64,000 nucleotides of DNA from Isoetes taiwanensis (taxonomy: Eukaryota; Streptophyta; Lycopodiopsida; Isoetales; Isoetaceae). Under the pieces are notes generated by a model. It ran no database searches. It saw only the letters and a program-made list of their open reading frames with translations, and was not told the origin of the DNA. The DNA is taken from the NCBI GenBank assembly GCA_021234155.1, contig JAJEKV010000084.1, positions 2,795,702 through 2,859,701 on the forward strand. Direction: 5' to 3'. The position numbers and the translations under genes were made by a program. How positions within the stretch are numbered: position 1 is the first letter of the stretch; each line of letters starts with the position of its first letter. Positions 12,626 to 26,076 of the stretch are shown here, piece after piece.

Positions 12626-13482
12626 CTTGGATTACTTTCAGTTGAATTCAACGGACACCTTTGGGAGAATGGATCAACTCTACAAGATCGAAGTGATTGA
12701 TTGTAAAGGCAAGGTTGCAAACTTGTGATCAAAGCACCCAGGTGCTACAAATGAAGGTTCGACAACTTGAGTTCGATGAGAAGATGAATAAAGATTTAAA
12801 AAATGGGAAGGAATGATTAAGGATAAACCAAGTCGTGCGAGGCGGTATTAGGGCTATATGCCAAGATGAGGGCCGAATTTGAAGGAACTATTACCGAGAA
12901 CTTGAGCGAGACAAAAATCGAGGAGCTTAATGGCATGTCGACCCGAGGGAAGCGAACCACTTGACATTGAAAGTCTTTGGAACCAAGGTTAGAGAGGTTT
13001 ACGTCTTGCAAGGACCGTCTTCCTTTATTTGTCTTGGATCCACTACTTCGGACCTTGATAAAGGCTGAAGATTATGGTAGTGGTCGTCCATTACGTGGCA
13101 AAGATCCTCCAGTGGATGGGAAACCACTACCAACTTTGATTCTTTGAATCGGTCACCAATACCATCTTCCATGTCACTTTCGGCCTCTTGAGGTACTTCA
13201 TAACAAAATTCCGGGGAAGTGCTTAGTATAATTGTATTCTCATTGACAAATTTGCGTTCACTTTGCGGGGATTTGTAATCCTTTGTTGCATTGAGAATTG
13301 ATGTCATGAATTTTTCTCTGACATGGGTACAAGCCTTAGGTGTGAGTAGGGAGGATCAAAAGCAACTTCAAGCTCTTTGAGGCACTTATGGTGAGCACTT
13401 ATAGGTAGCTTAGTTTATATGCTAAGGGCGATGTAAGGGACGGATGCCAATTAGGATTAGTGGACTTCCTAATCTTTCACCT
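12626..13482. other. Intergenic, no gene seen; empty LINE target site
   Basis: No recognisable gene. At about 13,239-13,250 the uninterrupted sequence CATTGACAAATTTGCG is the pre-insertion version of the site that carries a LINE in copy B. Confidence 0.55.
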
Positions 13483-13890
13483 GGCTTAGTCTCTTTTCGT
13501 TTGTCCCGTTTGATGTGTCTAATTTGCCCCTAGGATGAGGTCGCTCACTCATTTTAGGTGGCGAATTAGATACATCAGCGAGAAAAGCTCAAAAAGAGAG
13601 TAAGCACGGCTTAGTCTCCTTCGTTTTCGTTTGTTGTATCTAATTTGCCCCTGGGATGACATCGCTCACTCGGGTGGCGGAATTAGATACATCAGCGTGA
13701 AACTAAAAAAGGAGTAAGCCCGACATAAAACAAGATCGACGAAGCTTAGTCTCTTTTTGCTTCTCCTATTTTTTGTGTATCTAAAGTGCCCCCTGGGATG
13801 AGATCGCTCGCTCATTTTAGGGGACACTTTAGATATATAAAAACAGGAACATCGTAAAGAGAGTAAAAAAGTCTGGAGCTTAGTTAAAAA
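13483..13890. repeat. Three tandem foldback units, copy A
   Basis: Three consecutive near-palindromes of about 110-145 bp begin GCTTAGTCTC (13,483, 13,609 and 13,743). Each left arm reads through TATCTAATTTGCC or a close variant into CCCCTAGGATGAG. A short conserved loop (GTCGCTCA or similar) follows, then the complementary arm ending in GAGTAAGC or similar. Arms are about 55-60 bases, so each unit could fold into a long hairpin. There is no coding capacity. They could be a tandem array of a miniature inverted-repeat element or of small-RNA-producing hairpins. Copy B has the same three units at 31,373-31,740. Confidence 0.8.
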
Positions 13891-15017
13891 AACCAAAGCA
13901 TAGTTACAATCAATTGTGATTCAATTCCAGGTTTGCAGAGCATGGTGCCGTTTACTAATTCAGGTCTAACTGTTCATACTGGTGGCAATGACTATGTGAG
14001 TCCATCTAGCACACCAAAAAGGGAATTATTTTCTACCCTCAAAGGTAACCAAGTCTTGTTTGATGCAATTGGGATATGTAGCTTACTTCTTCATCCCTAC
14101 TTTGTAGATATAGAGGTACAATGTGGTCAGGTAGGGGGACAAGACACTCACACCCCTTCGAAAGCATTAGACACAGATAGAAACTCGGGCAAATCAGAAG
14201 ATGCATCAGGTTACAGGAAGTCGGACAAATCAGTAGATGTCAACAAATCAGTAGGTGCATCAAGTCAAGCTCCGTGGGGTGCTCCAACCGACAACAATCT
14301 GCCGATCGCGAGATGCGATGAAGTCATGCTCCCACACCAATGCCAAATCAGCAAATGCATCGGGTTATGATCCGAACAAATCGTTTGGTGAATGTAAGTC
14401 ACAAGATAACTTCCAACCTTTTGTGCTGTCTTCTTTTTAATTTGACCCATATAGTTACAAGAATGTTAAATTTTTGCATTTGGAAGTGTCTCGGAGAAAA
14501 AGCAAGAGAGAATTCCAAGCAAAAGACACCTCAAGACATTCGGGCGAAGTTTCCAGCCACCGCGACGAAGAGATGCCAGCGAAGTTTTCGACCGCACCAA
14601 GAAATCTTGGCGAAAGTTTCCAGCCACCGCACCAACTCGGCCCATGCAGAAGACTACAAGGTTAAGCCCAATCACGCTTGTTTTTTACTACAATGGAGTT
14701 CGGGTAGAAGCTATGACAAGAGTGAGTCCATACCCACCGCCAAAGAAGATGATGTTAAGTTGATCACACTAACAGAACCAAGTGGGTAGTAACTAGACCG
14801 GTACGGGCCGAGTTCATTGATTGATGCGGTCAGAATTTTCATATAGCACTTTGGTCCAGCCTGCAGGCTCAAAACTTGAGAGTCATAGTTAAGGGAGCAT
14901 TGATGAAACACAAGGACAAATTCAAGTTCATATGGAGTCAGGATCAGTGTACCAACACAAATCTATTTAACAGTAAAAAGCCAATTTTTTTGAAGCACGA
15001 AAAAGGTCTGAATTTAA
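13891..15017. other. Degenerate sequence, no gene called
   Basis: A 145-codon open frame at 13,933-14,370 encodes a Ser/Gly/Asp-rich peptide with repeated TCAGTAGATG-type segments. Copy B does not keep the frame, so it is more likely low-complexity repeat than gene. At 14,540-14,640 the motif AAGTTTCCAGCCACCGC recurs. The homology with copy B ends at about 15,017. Confidence 0.4.
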
Positions 15018-15050
15018 AAGGTCGAACCTAAGGGGTCGGTCCAGAAAACT

Positions 15051-15380
15051 GTGATAACTAACTCACTGGATCACATTTTCTAGTATAAATGCTGATAGAA
15101 AAGCCCAAATAAGCTCACATTTGGTGCAATAGATAGATCTCATTGAGATCTTTCCAATCTTTCCAATAAATAGGTGCATATGTTCTTAACACGTGATTGT
15201 CAACACTCCAAAACATATTGTTTTTAACACTTTTTACTATCCTATGGGGTTAAAAATATGCAAACTGCCCAAGATTGAAAAGATCTCAATAAGATCTACT
15301 ATTATACCAAACAGAGCTCGTTTGGACTTTTCTATCAACACTTATGCTAGAAAACATAATCCAGTTGAGTTTGTTATAAT
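15051..15380. mobile_element. Foldback / MITE-like element in the inter-copy spacer
   Basis: Imperfect terminal inverted repeats of about 125-130 bp (15,051-15,177 and 15,250-15,380) surround a ~70 bp centre. The left arm opens GTGATAACTAACTCACTGG, and the right arm reads TTATAACAAACTCAACTGG on the other strand. Both arms share TTTTCTAG.ATAA.TG.TGAT and AGATCT.A.TGAGATCTT. No transposase is encoded. The size and structure suggest a non-autonomous DNA element or an inverted duplication able to form double-stranded RNA. It has no copy in segment B. Confidence 0.7.
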
Positions 15381-16543
15381 TGCTTTCTTCGACTTGTTTA
15401 TTTTTGTAGTTTATATAACTTATTCAAATTTCTTAGGAAGCGTTATATGATTTCATAAAATCCCTAATATGCATGCCATTAGAAAAAAGGACCTTTCGTG
15501 ACGACACCCAAGACACAGAAGTCCGGACCTTACACGAAGGGGCATCATCGTCGGAGCTTCAATCCGCCCAACCATAGGTTGTAAAAAGCCCTTCTTTGAT
15601 GAAGAACTTGTATCAACATAATAGCCATATCCGGTTCTTCTTTGGGCAAGTTATAACAAAGATCTTATACCATCAAACAGATAATGGACATGAGACAATA
15701 CTTGTTTCTCGGAAGGAGTGATTTTTAGAGCTGAATTTTCCGGCTAATCACCACCGACATGATGTCGCGAGTGGCCGCCACGTTAGCAGCAATGTAAAAT
15801 TTTTGAGAAATTTTCTCTCTCGCTCTTGAAAATTCTTCGATGAAATTTCTAGGAGCTTGAAATTCGCATGTATCATTTGGCTACACACACCATCATTCAA
15901 AATCCCATAGGAGGTTTCGGATTTAAACGTATCGATTAGAGTTTGCATCCCCAAATTTCTTCTTCTACTTAAGTGGGTTTGTTGTTCTTCTATTTACTAC
16001 AACAGGTAAATTTTAGCAGGTTCATGTGATTTATATCAGAATTAAGTATAGCGAAAGTTGTATGCCTTGGTTAGTGATTGACTACATTATTGACTCGGAC
16101 ACCATTGTTTCGAAATCATATGCTGACATAGAAATGACCCGTTTGACTCCATCAAGGGATCAACGGACGGCAACGGTATCTCTATTTGGAATCATAGATG
16201 GAATATTCATGAAATCAATGGACCACAACAAGCGATAATAAAAACAAGCAATCATAGATTCCCTTGATGGGAATATCACAAATACTGTACAAAGAAAAGA
16301 AAATTGTGGTCCGTACCGCAATCATTTAAGATCATCAAGTTGTTTATGAAGCTCTGTGCTGCAAGAGTTTATCTTTAACAAAATGACAAAATATTATGCA
16401 TTACTAGAAAAGAGGCCGCCCGTGAAACCTTCTAAATCTATGTTATGATTATTTTTCATCTCGAGTGATGTTTGTCTGATCAAATTCCTCCCACCCCAGA
16501 TAAAGAAGTCCATCATTTTAGGACAACCACTATTGAATTTATG
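15381..16543. other. Spacer between duplicated segments, no gene seen
   Basis: Unique sequence with no recognisable gene. The join to copy B is at 16,543/16,544, where sequence matching window position 1 begins. Because the window starts inside copy A, part of this spacer may be homologous to sequence left of the window. Confidence 0.5.
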
Positions 16544-18929
16544 CTATCTATTTTACATTCAAAAGTTAAAGGTTGAGAGATGAGAAGAACATTCCTAAGG
16601 GAATTTTTATAGTGCAATAGCCTTTTGTTGCATCATCATGTTTTTTACAGTGCAATGTTATGCAGGACACAATGCATGATATGCAAGATACACAATGAAA
16701 AAATGTGCAGCGGACCTTGCTAAATGGATATGACAGAAGCACTTAAAGTAGTAATTATATCTGACCTACACTCGGGCAAAGAAAAAGGGCAAAGAGAAGG
16801 GACTGAAACTGATTATTATGATTATTATTTGTGATCTGGAGATCAAATAAATTTCAAAGTTTGTTAGCATTCTAAGCTTCAAAGTACGGCAGTTGTTTCA
16901 AAGAGGTCTACGGGTTAGTCTGTCTACTATACTATTGCTCTGACTATTGCACTGACTGAGATAATGTACCAATTGAATTTTTGTAGCAAACAAACTTATG
17001 TAAAACGAACTACATAATTACCTCCAACTTTTAGGAATTGAATCTCCTCTTATAGATCTATATCAAGATCACATACATTGGAAGGTTTATGCACTCTTTC
17101 TCTTATTCCTTTCCACAATTTCACCATAAGATATAGGTTCATATAAATTTGATGTTCTTACATCCTTTCTTTTCACGTTCTTCCATATGTAACATTCCAC
17201 TATTCATGATATCCTCGTATTCGCATTCTTTTTTCTCAAGCAGCCTATAACCACTTACTGCATTTTACAATTTGTAAATTATAGCCTTGCTTTCGGTTCT
17301 CCTCCGATGTTTGATAATCATTTATCGAACTGCTTTGGTTCCCATAATTCTGGAACCACCTTTTGTAATTTTCCCATCATATCATCTGTCATGCATTTTC
17401 AATACCGTGGGCAGAACCATTGCATTTGTGTGGAGATATAAAAGACATAGACTTATCGTCCAGGATTCTATGCATCTTTCAAAATAGCTTTGCAATTCAA
17501 AGTAAAAGCATATTCTCGCCCTTGCAATGGGGAGCCCATGGTATGACCATTCCTAATTGCCTTTCAATCCTCCTCCTTCAACTTTCCTAGGTAATTTAAC
17601 TGAACATCTTTTACAAAATCAAGTCTCCAAACACATAAAATGACAGATTAATAGATTCTAAGTAAAAAAAAAATGCAAGCCGATGCTTGATAGCTAGAGG
17701 GCATGGTCCATGCCCGCATTTTTGGGGCTTGAACCGCTTCTAGTGTTGCGTAAAGAGTAAGCAATTTTAAACCATGAAAAACAGAGCACTATATATTCGA
17801 GAGACATTTATATTCAGAGAAACAGAGCATTTCTATACAGGATAGATTATATGCAAAAACAGAGCATCCATCTTCACATTTTAGTTCGCTCCACTTTTTT
17901 GCCGTGATCTATTCTTCGAACTGAAACATCCTTACCTTTTACATACACCTCTACCTCTATCGACACCGTAATAGTCTTGTAATGCCTCCAATATGCATCT
18001 GCTATGAACGCCCCCAAAAATGGTTAGTTCTTCACCAACTAAAATTCCAAAATACCCTATTGTATCAATCGACCTCATTTCTCGCAAGCCGGATGATTAA
18101 AACAAAGTTGTAAGAGTCTAGGCAGAGATCTAAGTACCGTGAGTAACTGCTAAATCTCGAGAAAAAGCAAAACTCAGTCCTAACTGAGAACATGAGCTTG
18201 GGCTCCCCGAATATGCCATCCGATTTGAAGTCCGTGAAAGGGATGCAAAGTAGCGTTGTGGAGCACAAGAAAAGAGATGTCGAGGGGCTACAAAAGGATG
18301 ACAACATACCCCTCGTTACTTGTTGCTCGCCAGAGTGCTTCTTCATGTTTCGCGAACTTCTTTAAAGAATTATCCGCTTAGAAGTAGGTCAACAACATCA
18401 AACAATATCACACAGCTTTTTATTGCTGGAACTAAGCAATCAGGCCTGGCATATAATAAAAAAATCATGAAAATCATGTTTGTACCAATGGACCAGCCCT
18501 TTGAGCATCTAGACCGCACTAAAACTCCATAAGAGATCATAAGCCATCGATTTGTCACGTATCATCTTCATAAACCGAAGGCAAGATCCTTGCACATCGC
18601 AGCCTTGCACCAAAGCAAATCTTCAGACGGCCACCATCATTTGTTTGTAAACACCGCCGTGGATCACATCCAAGCAGCAAAGAAATCCATCGCCTTTGAA
18701 TGACAATATAGCCGATCTCTTCTACACGGCCTAGCTGCTGGCAAAATTTGACACCCCTGCTTGACATTGGCGCTGCCTGCTGCCGAATCTTCTGCATATG
18801 TAAACCAGGTACTTTAAAGATGTCCGTTGTTTTTTTTTTTTTTTTTTGATTGTAAGTTTCTGAAAAATAGTCTATGAATGATAAGAATTTGAAACTATGT
18901 CAATTTTGCAGGAACTCAAGTCTCACACC

Positions 18930-20172
18930 ATGACGCTTTCCCAAGTATTTTCTCTCGTCACATTTTATCTTATTGCACACCTATGTTTTATTACATTTCC
19001 TACTATTTCTTCCTCATCCTCATTAGTATTGCCCTTATTTGCGATCAATCATTACCTGAACATTTCATCTTTAAATTCAAGCTTATTGATGAATGCAACT
19101 ATTCTAAGCCAGTTCCCATTTACTTATACTCATGTTGTTGAAGTTGGAGTAGGAACTCCTATTACTCCTCCGAGACTCATTCTTGATAATGGGACTCAAG
19201 TTACATGGGTGGCAAGTAATGATTTATGTAAGAATAAAAGATGCACAGGATTTGAAAAGGAGTCTTCAATCACAGCATTTTCACTATATTGTAAGTCAAG
19301 TTATTGTAAGTTATTGAAGGATTCTCGTGGTCCATATGCATCACTCTGCAGAAATGATGGTATATGTGAGGAGAAAGTGAAGTATGTAGATGGTGTCGCT
19401 GTCACAATAGAGTTGATAAATGAGAGATAAATTTCATGAAGTTTCAAAAGAAGTGTTATTTTTGGTTATGGAATTGATGGCAATGGAAGAGGTGATGGAT
19501 GGAGTATTAGGAATGGGACAAGGTAGATTATCGGTGATGGAACAGTTCTATTTCACTTCGTATTCATATTGCCTTCCTCCATTAAAATTAAGATCAAGCT
19601 CTACACTGATCTTTGAAGATCCTAGTTTTCCAAATGAGTACAAAACTATGGTTTTTTCTACTGTTGATTTTCTTCCACATTTTTACTACTTGCCTATTAC
19701 TGGTATCAGTGTTGCTGGTGTTATATTGCCAATGTCAAAAGAAGACATGTTGGTGAAAAGAGATGGAAGTGGTGGTTTTATTCTCGACACTGGTGCTGCT
19801 GTTACCCAGTTAGTTCCATCTATCTATAAAAAGTTCACTGCATTATTTGAGAAGCACATATCTTCTTCTATTCCTACAAAAATCTTTTTTGAGCAGGATT
19901 TCCATTGCTATGATGTTCCATATGACTATGAATATGAGGCACATTTTCCAGAGGTTGCTATTCACTTTCAGAGTGGGATCAAACTGAAACTTCAGATGGA
20001 TAACGTATTGGTAGAGGATCCGTATTTTGAACCATATACTTGCTTAGCTTTTCTGCCATCAACTAGTAAACGTAATATATTTGGCACTATCAACAAAGAA
20101 ACGTTTAGGTTTGCACTTGATTTGGATAGACATATTTTTGGAGTGAAGTTAACTCCAGAGTGTAACTTGTAA
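18930..20172 (+). pseudogene. Nepenthesin-type aspartic protease, copy B (frame broken)
   Basis: Near-identical to the gene at 2,410-3,654. The first catalytic motif reads LILDNGTQVTWV (Asn for the normally invariant Thr, codon at 19,188). The frame hits TAA at 19,428-19,430 and resumes in another frame to 20,172. The second motif FILDTGAAVTQL is intact, and the C-terminal QQQ segment is altered. All coding differences from copy A fall on CAG/CTG/CCG or adjacent bases, in a few clusters (for example 19,391, 19,425-19,455, 19,994 and 20,086-20,098). The disruption may therefore be sequencing error rather than true decay. If real, the product is a truncated, inactive protease. Confidence 0.75.
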
Positions 20173-21714
20173 TAAGATATTATTTATGATTTTTTGAAAC
20201 ATATTATATTTGATAGTTTAATGAGATTCTTATGTCATGATATATATGGTCGGCATGTTTTGTTACTTGAAAGATGTTTCTGGGATGACCTTGCTGAGGC
20301 TTCGCAAGAAATATTGTCTCTTTCTATTTGGGCAAGTGAATTTATTTATATTTACTCCATGTACAATTTTCAATTACATTCTGGGCTGTTGAGGTAAGGA
20401 TTTCATTTTGCATGATTCATGTCAGATTTAGGATATCTTAAATGATAAAAACCTCTATGCTATTATTTCAATCCGGTGCTCGGGACAAGCTTTTAGAATG
20501 TAAACTTTCAGAATTATGGTAGCGTAGTCTTATCGTCTATAGAAGAACCACGATTAAGTGTCTTAAGGGCCTCTGTTAGTTTAGCTAATCTTTCTCTTTC
20601 ACGCTTTCCTTAACTTAGGGCTCTGTTTTATACATGCATGTCCATTTGATTCTATATTTGTGTAAGAATAAAGATTAGACCTTAGATGCAGTATATAAAC
20701 TTGAACTTACGTAATGGACAGTACCACGAAGATTAAGAAAGTTCGTCTATACTGCAACCTAGAATCTACAAATATTTCCCATGGTTAACCAAGTCGTGCA
20801 TGGTTCATGCTTAAGAATGTCATTGCAGCGACTCAATAGTTCTTTGAAAATCCTCCACACTCACGTGCATGAATTCATAAATCACATTGCGTACCGAGTA
20901 GCACAGTTGATGTAAACTACCTAGTTCAAAATTACTGCAAAATTAATTAAATTAAGGCACAGTTGTGAACCAATTGGAGGAGCTAATACATTTAGATTCT
21001 ACAACTGTTCTTCTGTTAGTCCAGGACTTTCCATTCTTTGAATTAGCATGTTACACTTGTAGATTATAATAAACAACATGGATTAGTGTTGCGTTATAGT
21101 CTCAGGAACATGGACTGGCATTAGGCCATGCTCTTCACAATAAATTTACACACTTGAAATGGGCACCAATCCACAAGAAGTATCCAAGCTTGAAGGCAAT
21201 CCGGTCCCTGCAAAACGAAGTCATGCAAAAAATCAAAATGCTTTGCAACTCCAAGAACATGAAAATAAGAACATAAATATCAGGAGTTGACATATTAAAT
21301 TAGATGTCAATTCTGGGACATCATATGTCTAGTATTCAAAATTGATAGATAGTGCACTGGAATCCTCATTACTATCAATAAGTTCTTTGTAGATGCATGT
21401 TTCAGTAACCTCTTCAATCTTGCTGGCTTCTTCCCTAATTTCTAAAAGCGTGCACAACACGGTTTCAGTCTTTGTAGTGCTACGCTACTGAGCAGGGGTC
21501 TAAATCTGACCAGATATGAATGACACTACTCCACATGCTTGACTGCTTTTTGTCTACCTTGTGTGATGTTGTTTCAGCAAAATGATTTTGCATGCAGGAA
21601 CATTAATTGCATATGGAGAACAGGATGAAGTGCGATATATTTGCCCTGACACAAATTACAGTTGCAGTACCTAGTGACCAATTCTCATGTATTTCAGTTG
21701 GTTGAAGCATACAA

Positions 21715-22117
21715 GCTGCAGAAAGACCTGCATCTGCATTAGCAGATGTGAACTGTTGGACACAAGGGAACCTGCAAACATGTCACCTATATCTTTGCAA
21801 GGTCTGTGGTGGGGATGAAGTGGAGGATGAAGAACACTTTGTACTGAAGTACCCCGCATATCAAACCCTGAAACATAAGAACAATATACCCCAGGGGATC
21901 TCACTACGTGCCTTTTTTATGCTAACACTTAAATATATGTGACTATTTGAAAGATAGCTGGAAAGTGAGGGAGTTAGCTATTAAGAACTACAAACAACTG
22001 TTAGAAATATATGAAGATGAAGAGAGAGAGAACAATGATGCTCTAATGGAGAGCTCATTGGATCAGATAGATAATGTACAAGTAACTTGGAGAAGATACA
22101 TGACTGTAGACATCTAA
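21715..22117 (+). pseudogene. LINE-type RT C-terminal relic, copy B
   Basis: Same relic as at 5,200-5,602. Here a continuous frame from 21,748 to 21,942 carries CKVCGGDEVEDEEHF and YPAYQTLKHK. The acidic tail lies in another frame and ends at TAA 22,115-22,117. It is a fragment only, with no RT core. Confidence 0.55.
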
Positions 22118-22925
22118 GGTAAGAAGAGCTTTTAGTTACTGGACCTTGTGTGTCAGATTATATGAGAATGCCAAACCATGCTCCAATTTGAAGTTAGACG
22201 CCAACATACAACAACTCCACAACTCCAGGAATAGTTGCTGCAAGCAACGGAATCCAAATGAATAAAATCTAGTTGCTGGTACAGCTATAAAAATGTGAAA
22301 TAACGAAATATCATCTCTCTACTGTATTATTAAAATTTTTCATGTATTGACAGATTAATAATATCCCCTTGTTTTTGAGGAGGACTTCAACCGAAATAAT
22401 AAACTGAATAAATGCTTCCAGCAATAGACAACCAATAATCATTAGCACTGCCCAAAACAGGAATATGTACCAAAGGGCTGTAGTAAGGCTTATTCAGCAT
22501 GAATACAAGCTTTTCCACAAAGTTCATTTGGTTGCAGAGCCAGCAATTTTAACATCAGCTATCTTACGCCTAAATTACAGTGAGCTAAAAATTGGATCGC
22601 ATATTGATGCCATTAAAGACTCTGCAAAATTGACACTTATCGTTGCAAAAATAGAAATTCAACATCCTCAGAACATGCAATCATGCTAAAAGTTCCTACA
22701 AGAGGGAGCTTGAAACAATAATGACCAGCATACAAACTTGCAAATAATGCTATCAGTTATGCATAATGACATGTCTTAGCTAATTTGCAAAGCAAGTCTG
22801 TGTTCCAGCATTCCTCCCACACATCACCTTTGCTTAGTGAATTAAATTGACATCTAAGCCAATCGCATGCTAGATCTGATTCACCTCATATTCATTTCTA
22901 ATTTCATATCTACCTATATACCAGC

Positions 22926-23640
22926 AGCGATGTCTTCAATAGTCTCCCGCCAAGATAATTCTCTCGCATTGTCCTTGACAACTATTTTTATAGTGAAATT
23001 TCGTGGTGCAGCAATAAGCTGCTTCTTGATTGGCTATGCATCTATCTGCAAGCTCTACGGCAAACTCAAGGTTCATATTCTTCTCATAATACTTGTCCAT
23101 GAGAGACAAGCTGAAAAAGCCACCTGCCAGAAATAACAGAAGCAGTATGTTGCAATTCTGACTAGAAATTTACATTGCCAAAGTGGTTATAAATCAAGAT
23201 GCTTACCATAGCCCATAGCTCCATTATCAACCTTGTGGAATGTTGCACGTAGTCAATATAGTATGGCTCTTTATCCTTTTCGAACCCAGCAATCATCATA
23301 TTTACGAATAAGGATTCTACAAGATGCAAGAAGATATTTAGATAAATACACCATCTCAACAACTATTGCTCTCATCTGGTAGAGTTTTCTGCAGCTGAGG
23401 TTGACAATGGCGCACCAGTCCGAACCCTATACAAAGCAATATTCTTTTGGATAAGTCCAAAAACTGGACTTTACATACAACGATTCAAGACTCTATAACG
23501 TGCTCATTCTCGGACAAACAAACAACAACAGGAACAAAAGAAAGGGATAAAGAAAGAAGGTAACCTGTCCCCATTTTTTCCAGTCGCAGCGAAAAGCTTG
23601 TGTGAGCAAGAATAAGGATCTTATTTTTCGAAATTGTGCC
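22926..23640 (-). other. Possible multi-exon gene of unknown product, copy B
   Basis: Counterpart of the minus-strand islands at 6,410-7,110. One frame here is open from 23,362 to 23,162 and includes GFEKDKEPYYIDYVQHSTR ending at an ATG|GTAAGC donor. The next island is preceded by CTTTTTCAG and CTGGCAG, where copy A has only the latter. I do not recognise the family. Confidence 0.25.
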
Positions 23641-25176
23641 GCAACAGCATATTTTTAATCAAAACATTGTTCCGGAAATTATCTGGTGGGTTTCTGAGAA
23701 AAAGACGATAGATCGATAGGCATGCCCGTTACAAAATCGATTAACGCAGGTAAAGCTAATCGTGGACCAGGTCAAGAGTGGACGGAGGAAAAAAAAGACA
23801 ATAGTCGAACCTCCCTTCCCAAAAAATCATGCACGAATTACCTGCAAATGGGCATATTTGCGCTATATTCTATAGAATCTCCATCCCCCACACCAAACAA
23901 GGAATTTGGTGTGCTTTTTATGCTAAGATTTTTCATTGCCTAACCACAGAAGGAACTCTTTAATTTCTAGCTTGTTCACGTGTAAAACCACCCAGGCCAC
24001 GTAATTTCTATATATGTCATTGAATGTTTCTAATTTTCGATCAACATCCAAACAAAAGTAAACATAAACTAGCAAAAAAGCACGCCAGAAGCTTTGTAAG
24101 GAAAGGAAAAGGTGAGAGTTGTTTTCTAGATTTTATTTAGAGATAGGCATTCATCTATGGTCATGTGAAGTATAGAAGATTCATAGGTGTGATATATTAT
24201 AATGCAAAGATCTTTTGTCATATTGTAATTGTCATGAAACTACAACAATGTAACCGGGTCCTATAAAAAAACCACCGCAAGATCATAGAGTAATGGGATG
24301 TGATGTGGGGGCTTTGGAACCGCGGGCAACTCTAAGACAAGACAAGAAAGTTGCATCCATTTCTAGAATGCCTTAGATTAGATGAATGAACTGACTGCAT
24401 GCAACCATGATGGTATTGTGTATTCAAGCAAGTGTGACATCTCAGAGGGTATCATGCACTTGAACCTACTGTTCAATGTGGATAGATCAATTAGGACATG
24501 TACAACGTCAAGTACCCCCAATTCGTCCTCTTCCATCCCAGCTTTGGCTCGAACCTGCTAGCAAGTTTGCAAACAAGGGCAAAGAGGCTTACTAGAGATT
24601 AGAATATATTGCATTTTTGGCAATGCCAAGACTAGTGCACACAAAACATTACATTGTATCGATGGTGGATTAATTAATGCAAAGTGTTTTGAATGGTTTT
24701 ACATGTTGAAGACTTTGTGACATCCTCAGAAGGCTTTGGCAAGGTCAAAGTTATTAGGTATTTAAGCTTAGTATCATTCACTAGGCTTAGGTTTTTGCAA
24801 GGCCAAATTTGCCTTTAGGCTTAGGTTGAATTGGTGTCATTCAGCATGGAATAGGCAAAGTAGAGGAATATTACATATCTATATCAGTTTGTGAGTGCAA
24901 TGCTTAAGAAAGAAAGAATATTAGACATTTTCCACATGGGCGCCCACATGCGTAGCCTACAAGGAGGCCAATGCAGTAACCCATCTTCTGGCAGGTACAT
25001 ACAGGGTTTTACATTACTATTTGGCTTGGATAGCCACGTAGCATTTGACCAGGTCCATTTCACGTAAACCTGACAACATGCTACGAAAATCGGGTGAGGA
25101 TTATTTTAGACGCTCAAAAATGCATAAATCTCATGGTATGATATTTCCATAATATCGCTGACATAAATAATAGCAA

Positions 25177-25879
25177 GATGTGTGTTTTGTTTTATATGTT
25201 TGTATTGCATTGTGTGCATGATGTTTTCCTCCAATTTGGCACATGCCTTTGCGACCTACATCTCTTATGGTCAAGAGTGGCACCATTGTGTGTATTGGCA
25301 TGGAATCCGGGCGAGCCTATGGATTGAGGGGCTAGGAGATGTTAATTACCTAGTGATGGGCCATCATTCGCTTAAATGTCATATCTAGAATGGCCATGGG
25401 GACTATGTTACCACTTGGTCTGATGCCACAATAGCGACTGCTTAAAATAAGAGCTATTAGGAATGACCAATTTAGGCATGAACTGCTTGGCATCCATAAT
25501 GCAGGACTTATCATTCATATCCTAGGTGCAAATTTGTGATGATTTGATGATAATAAACATTTGATGATTCAGTGCGACGTGTGTTTTGTTTATATGTTTG
25601 TATTGCATTGTGTGCATGATGTTTGCCCTCGCCTTTGAGACCTACATCTCTTGTGGTCAAGAGTGGCACCATTGTGTCTATTGGCATGGAATCAAAGTAG
25701 CCTATGGATTGAGGGGCTAGGAAGATGCTAATTACCTAGTGATGGGCCATCTCATTTACATGTCATATCTAGAATTGCCATGGGGACTATGTTACCACTT
25801 GGTCTGATGCCACAATAGCGACTGCTTAAAATAAGAGCTACTAGGAATGATCAATTTAGGCATGAACTGCTTGGCATCC
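25177..25879. repeat. Nested ~310 bp direct duplication, copy B
   Basis: Units at 25,177-25,495 and 25,576-25,879 correspond to those at 8,650-8,966 and 9,047-9,350 in copy A. Confidence 0.9.
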
Positions 25880-26076
25880 AAATACATAGAGATTGGAGAA
25901 TTGTATTCATGAGAAGAATTGTGTCATTTGGATTCTTAGACATATAACTCTAGTTAACAAAATTAATTGTGGTTTGAAGCAAAAACACCATTTAAGCAGA
26001 TTTTAACCAATTTCGAGATAATAACCAACCCCCAAGGTAATAAATTTCACTTGCACCCAAAATTTCACTTGGCCTT

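Larger units (their letters stand above)
1..15017. repeat. Segmental duplication, copy A
   Basis: This segment recurs in the same orientation at 16,544-32,886. Long blocks, such as 3,655-7,600 and 9,200-10,450, are almost base-for-base identical to copy B, while other blocks differ by many small scrambles at CAG/CTG triplets. Position 1 aligns with 16,544, so the true left end may lie outside the window. Homology stops near 15,017, where copy B continues into different sequence after 32,886. Copy A keeps the empty target site (about 13,239-13,250) of the LINE found in copy B. Confidence 0.95.

Noticed and set aside
12133-12732. Several overlapping long open frames on both strands rich in His, Trp, Met and Cys
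   Set aside because: They are translations of the palindromic minisatellite and exist in many frames at once.
13933-14370. 145-codon open frame as a gene
   Set aside because: The frame is not kept in copy B, and the peptide consists of low-complexity repeated segments.
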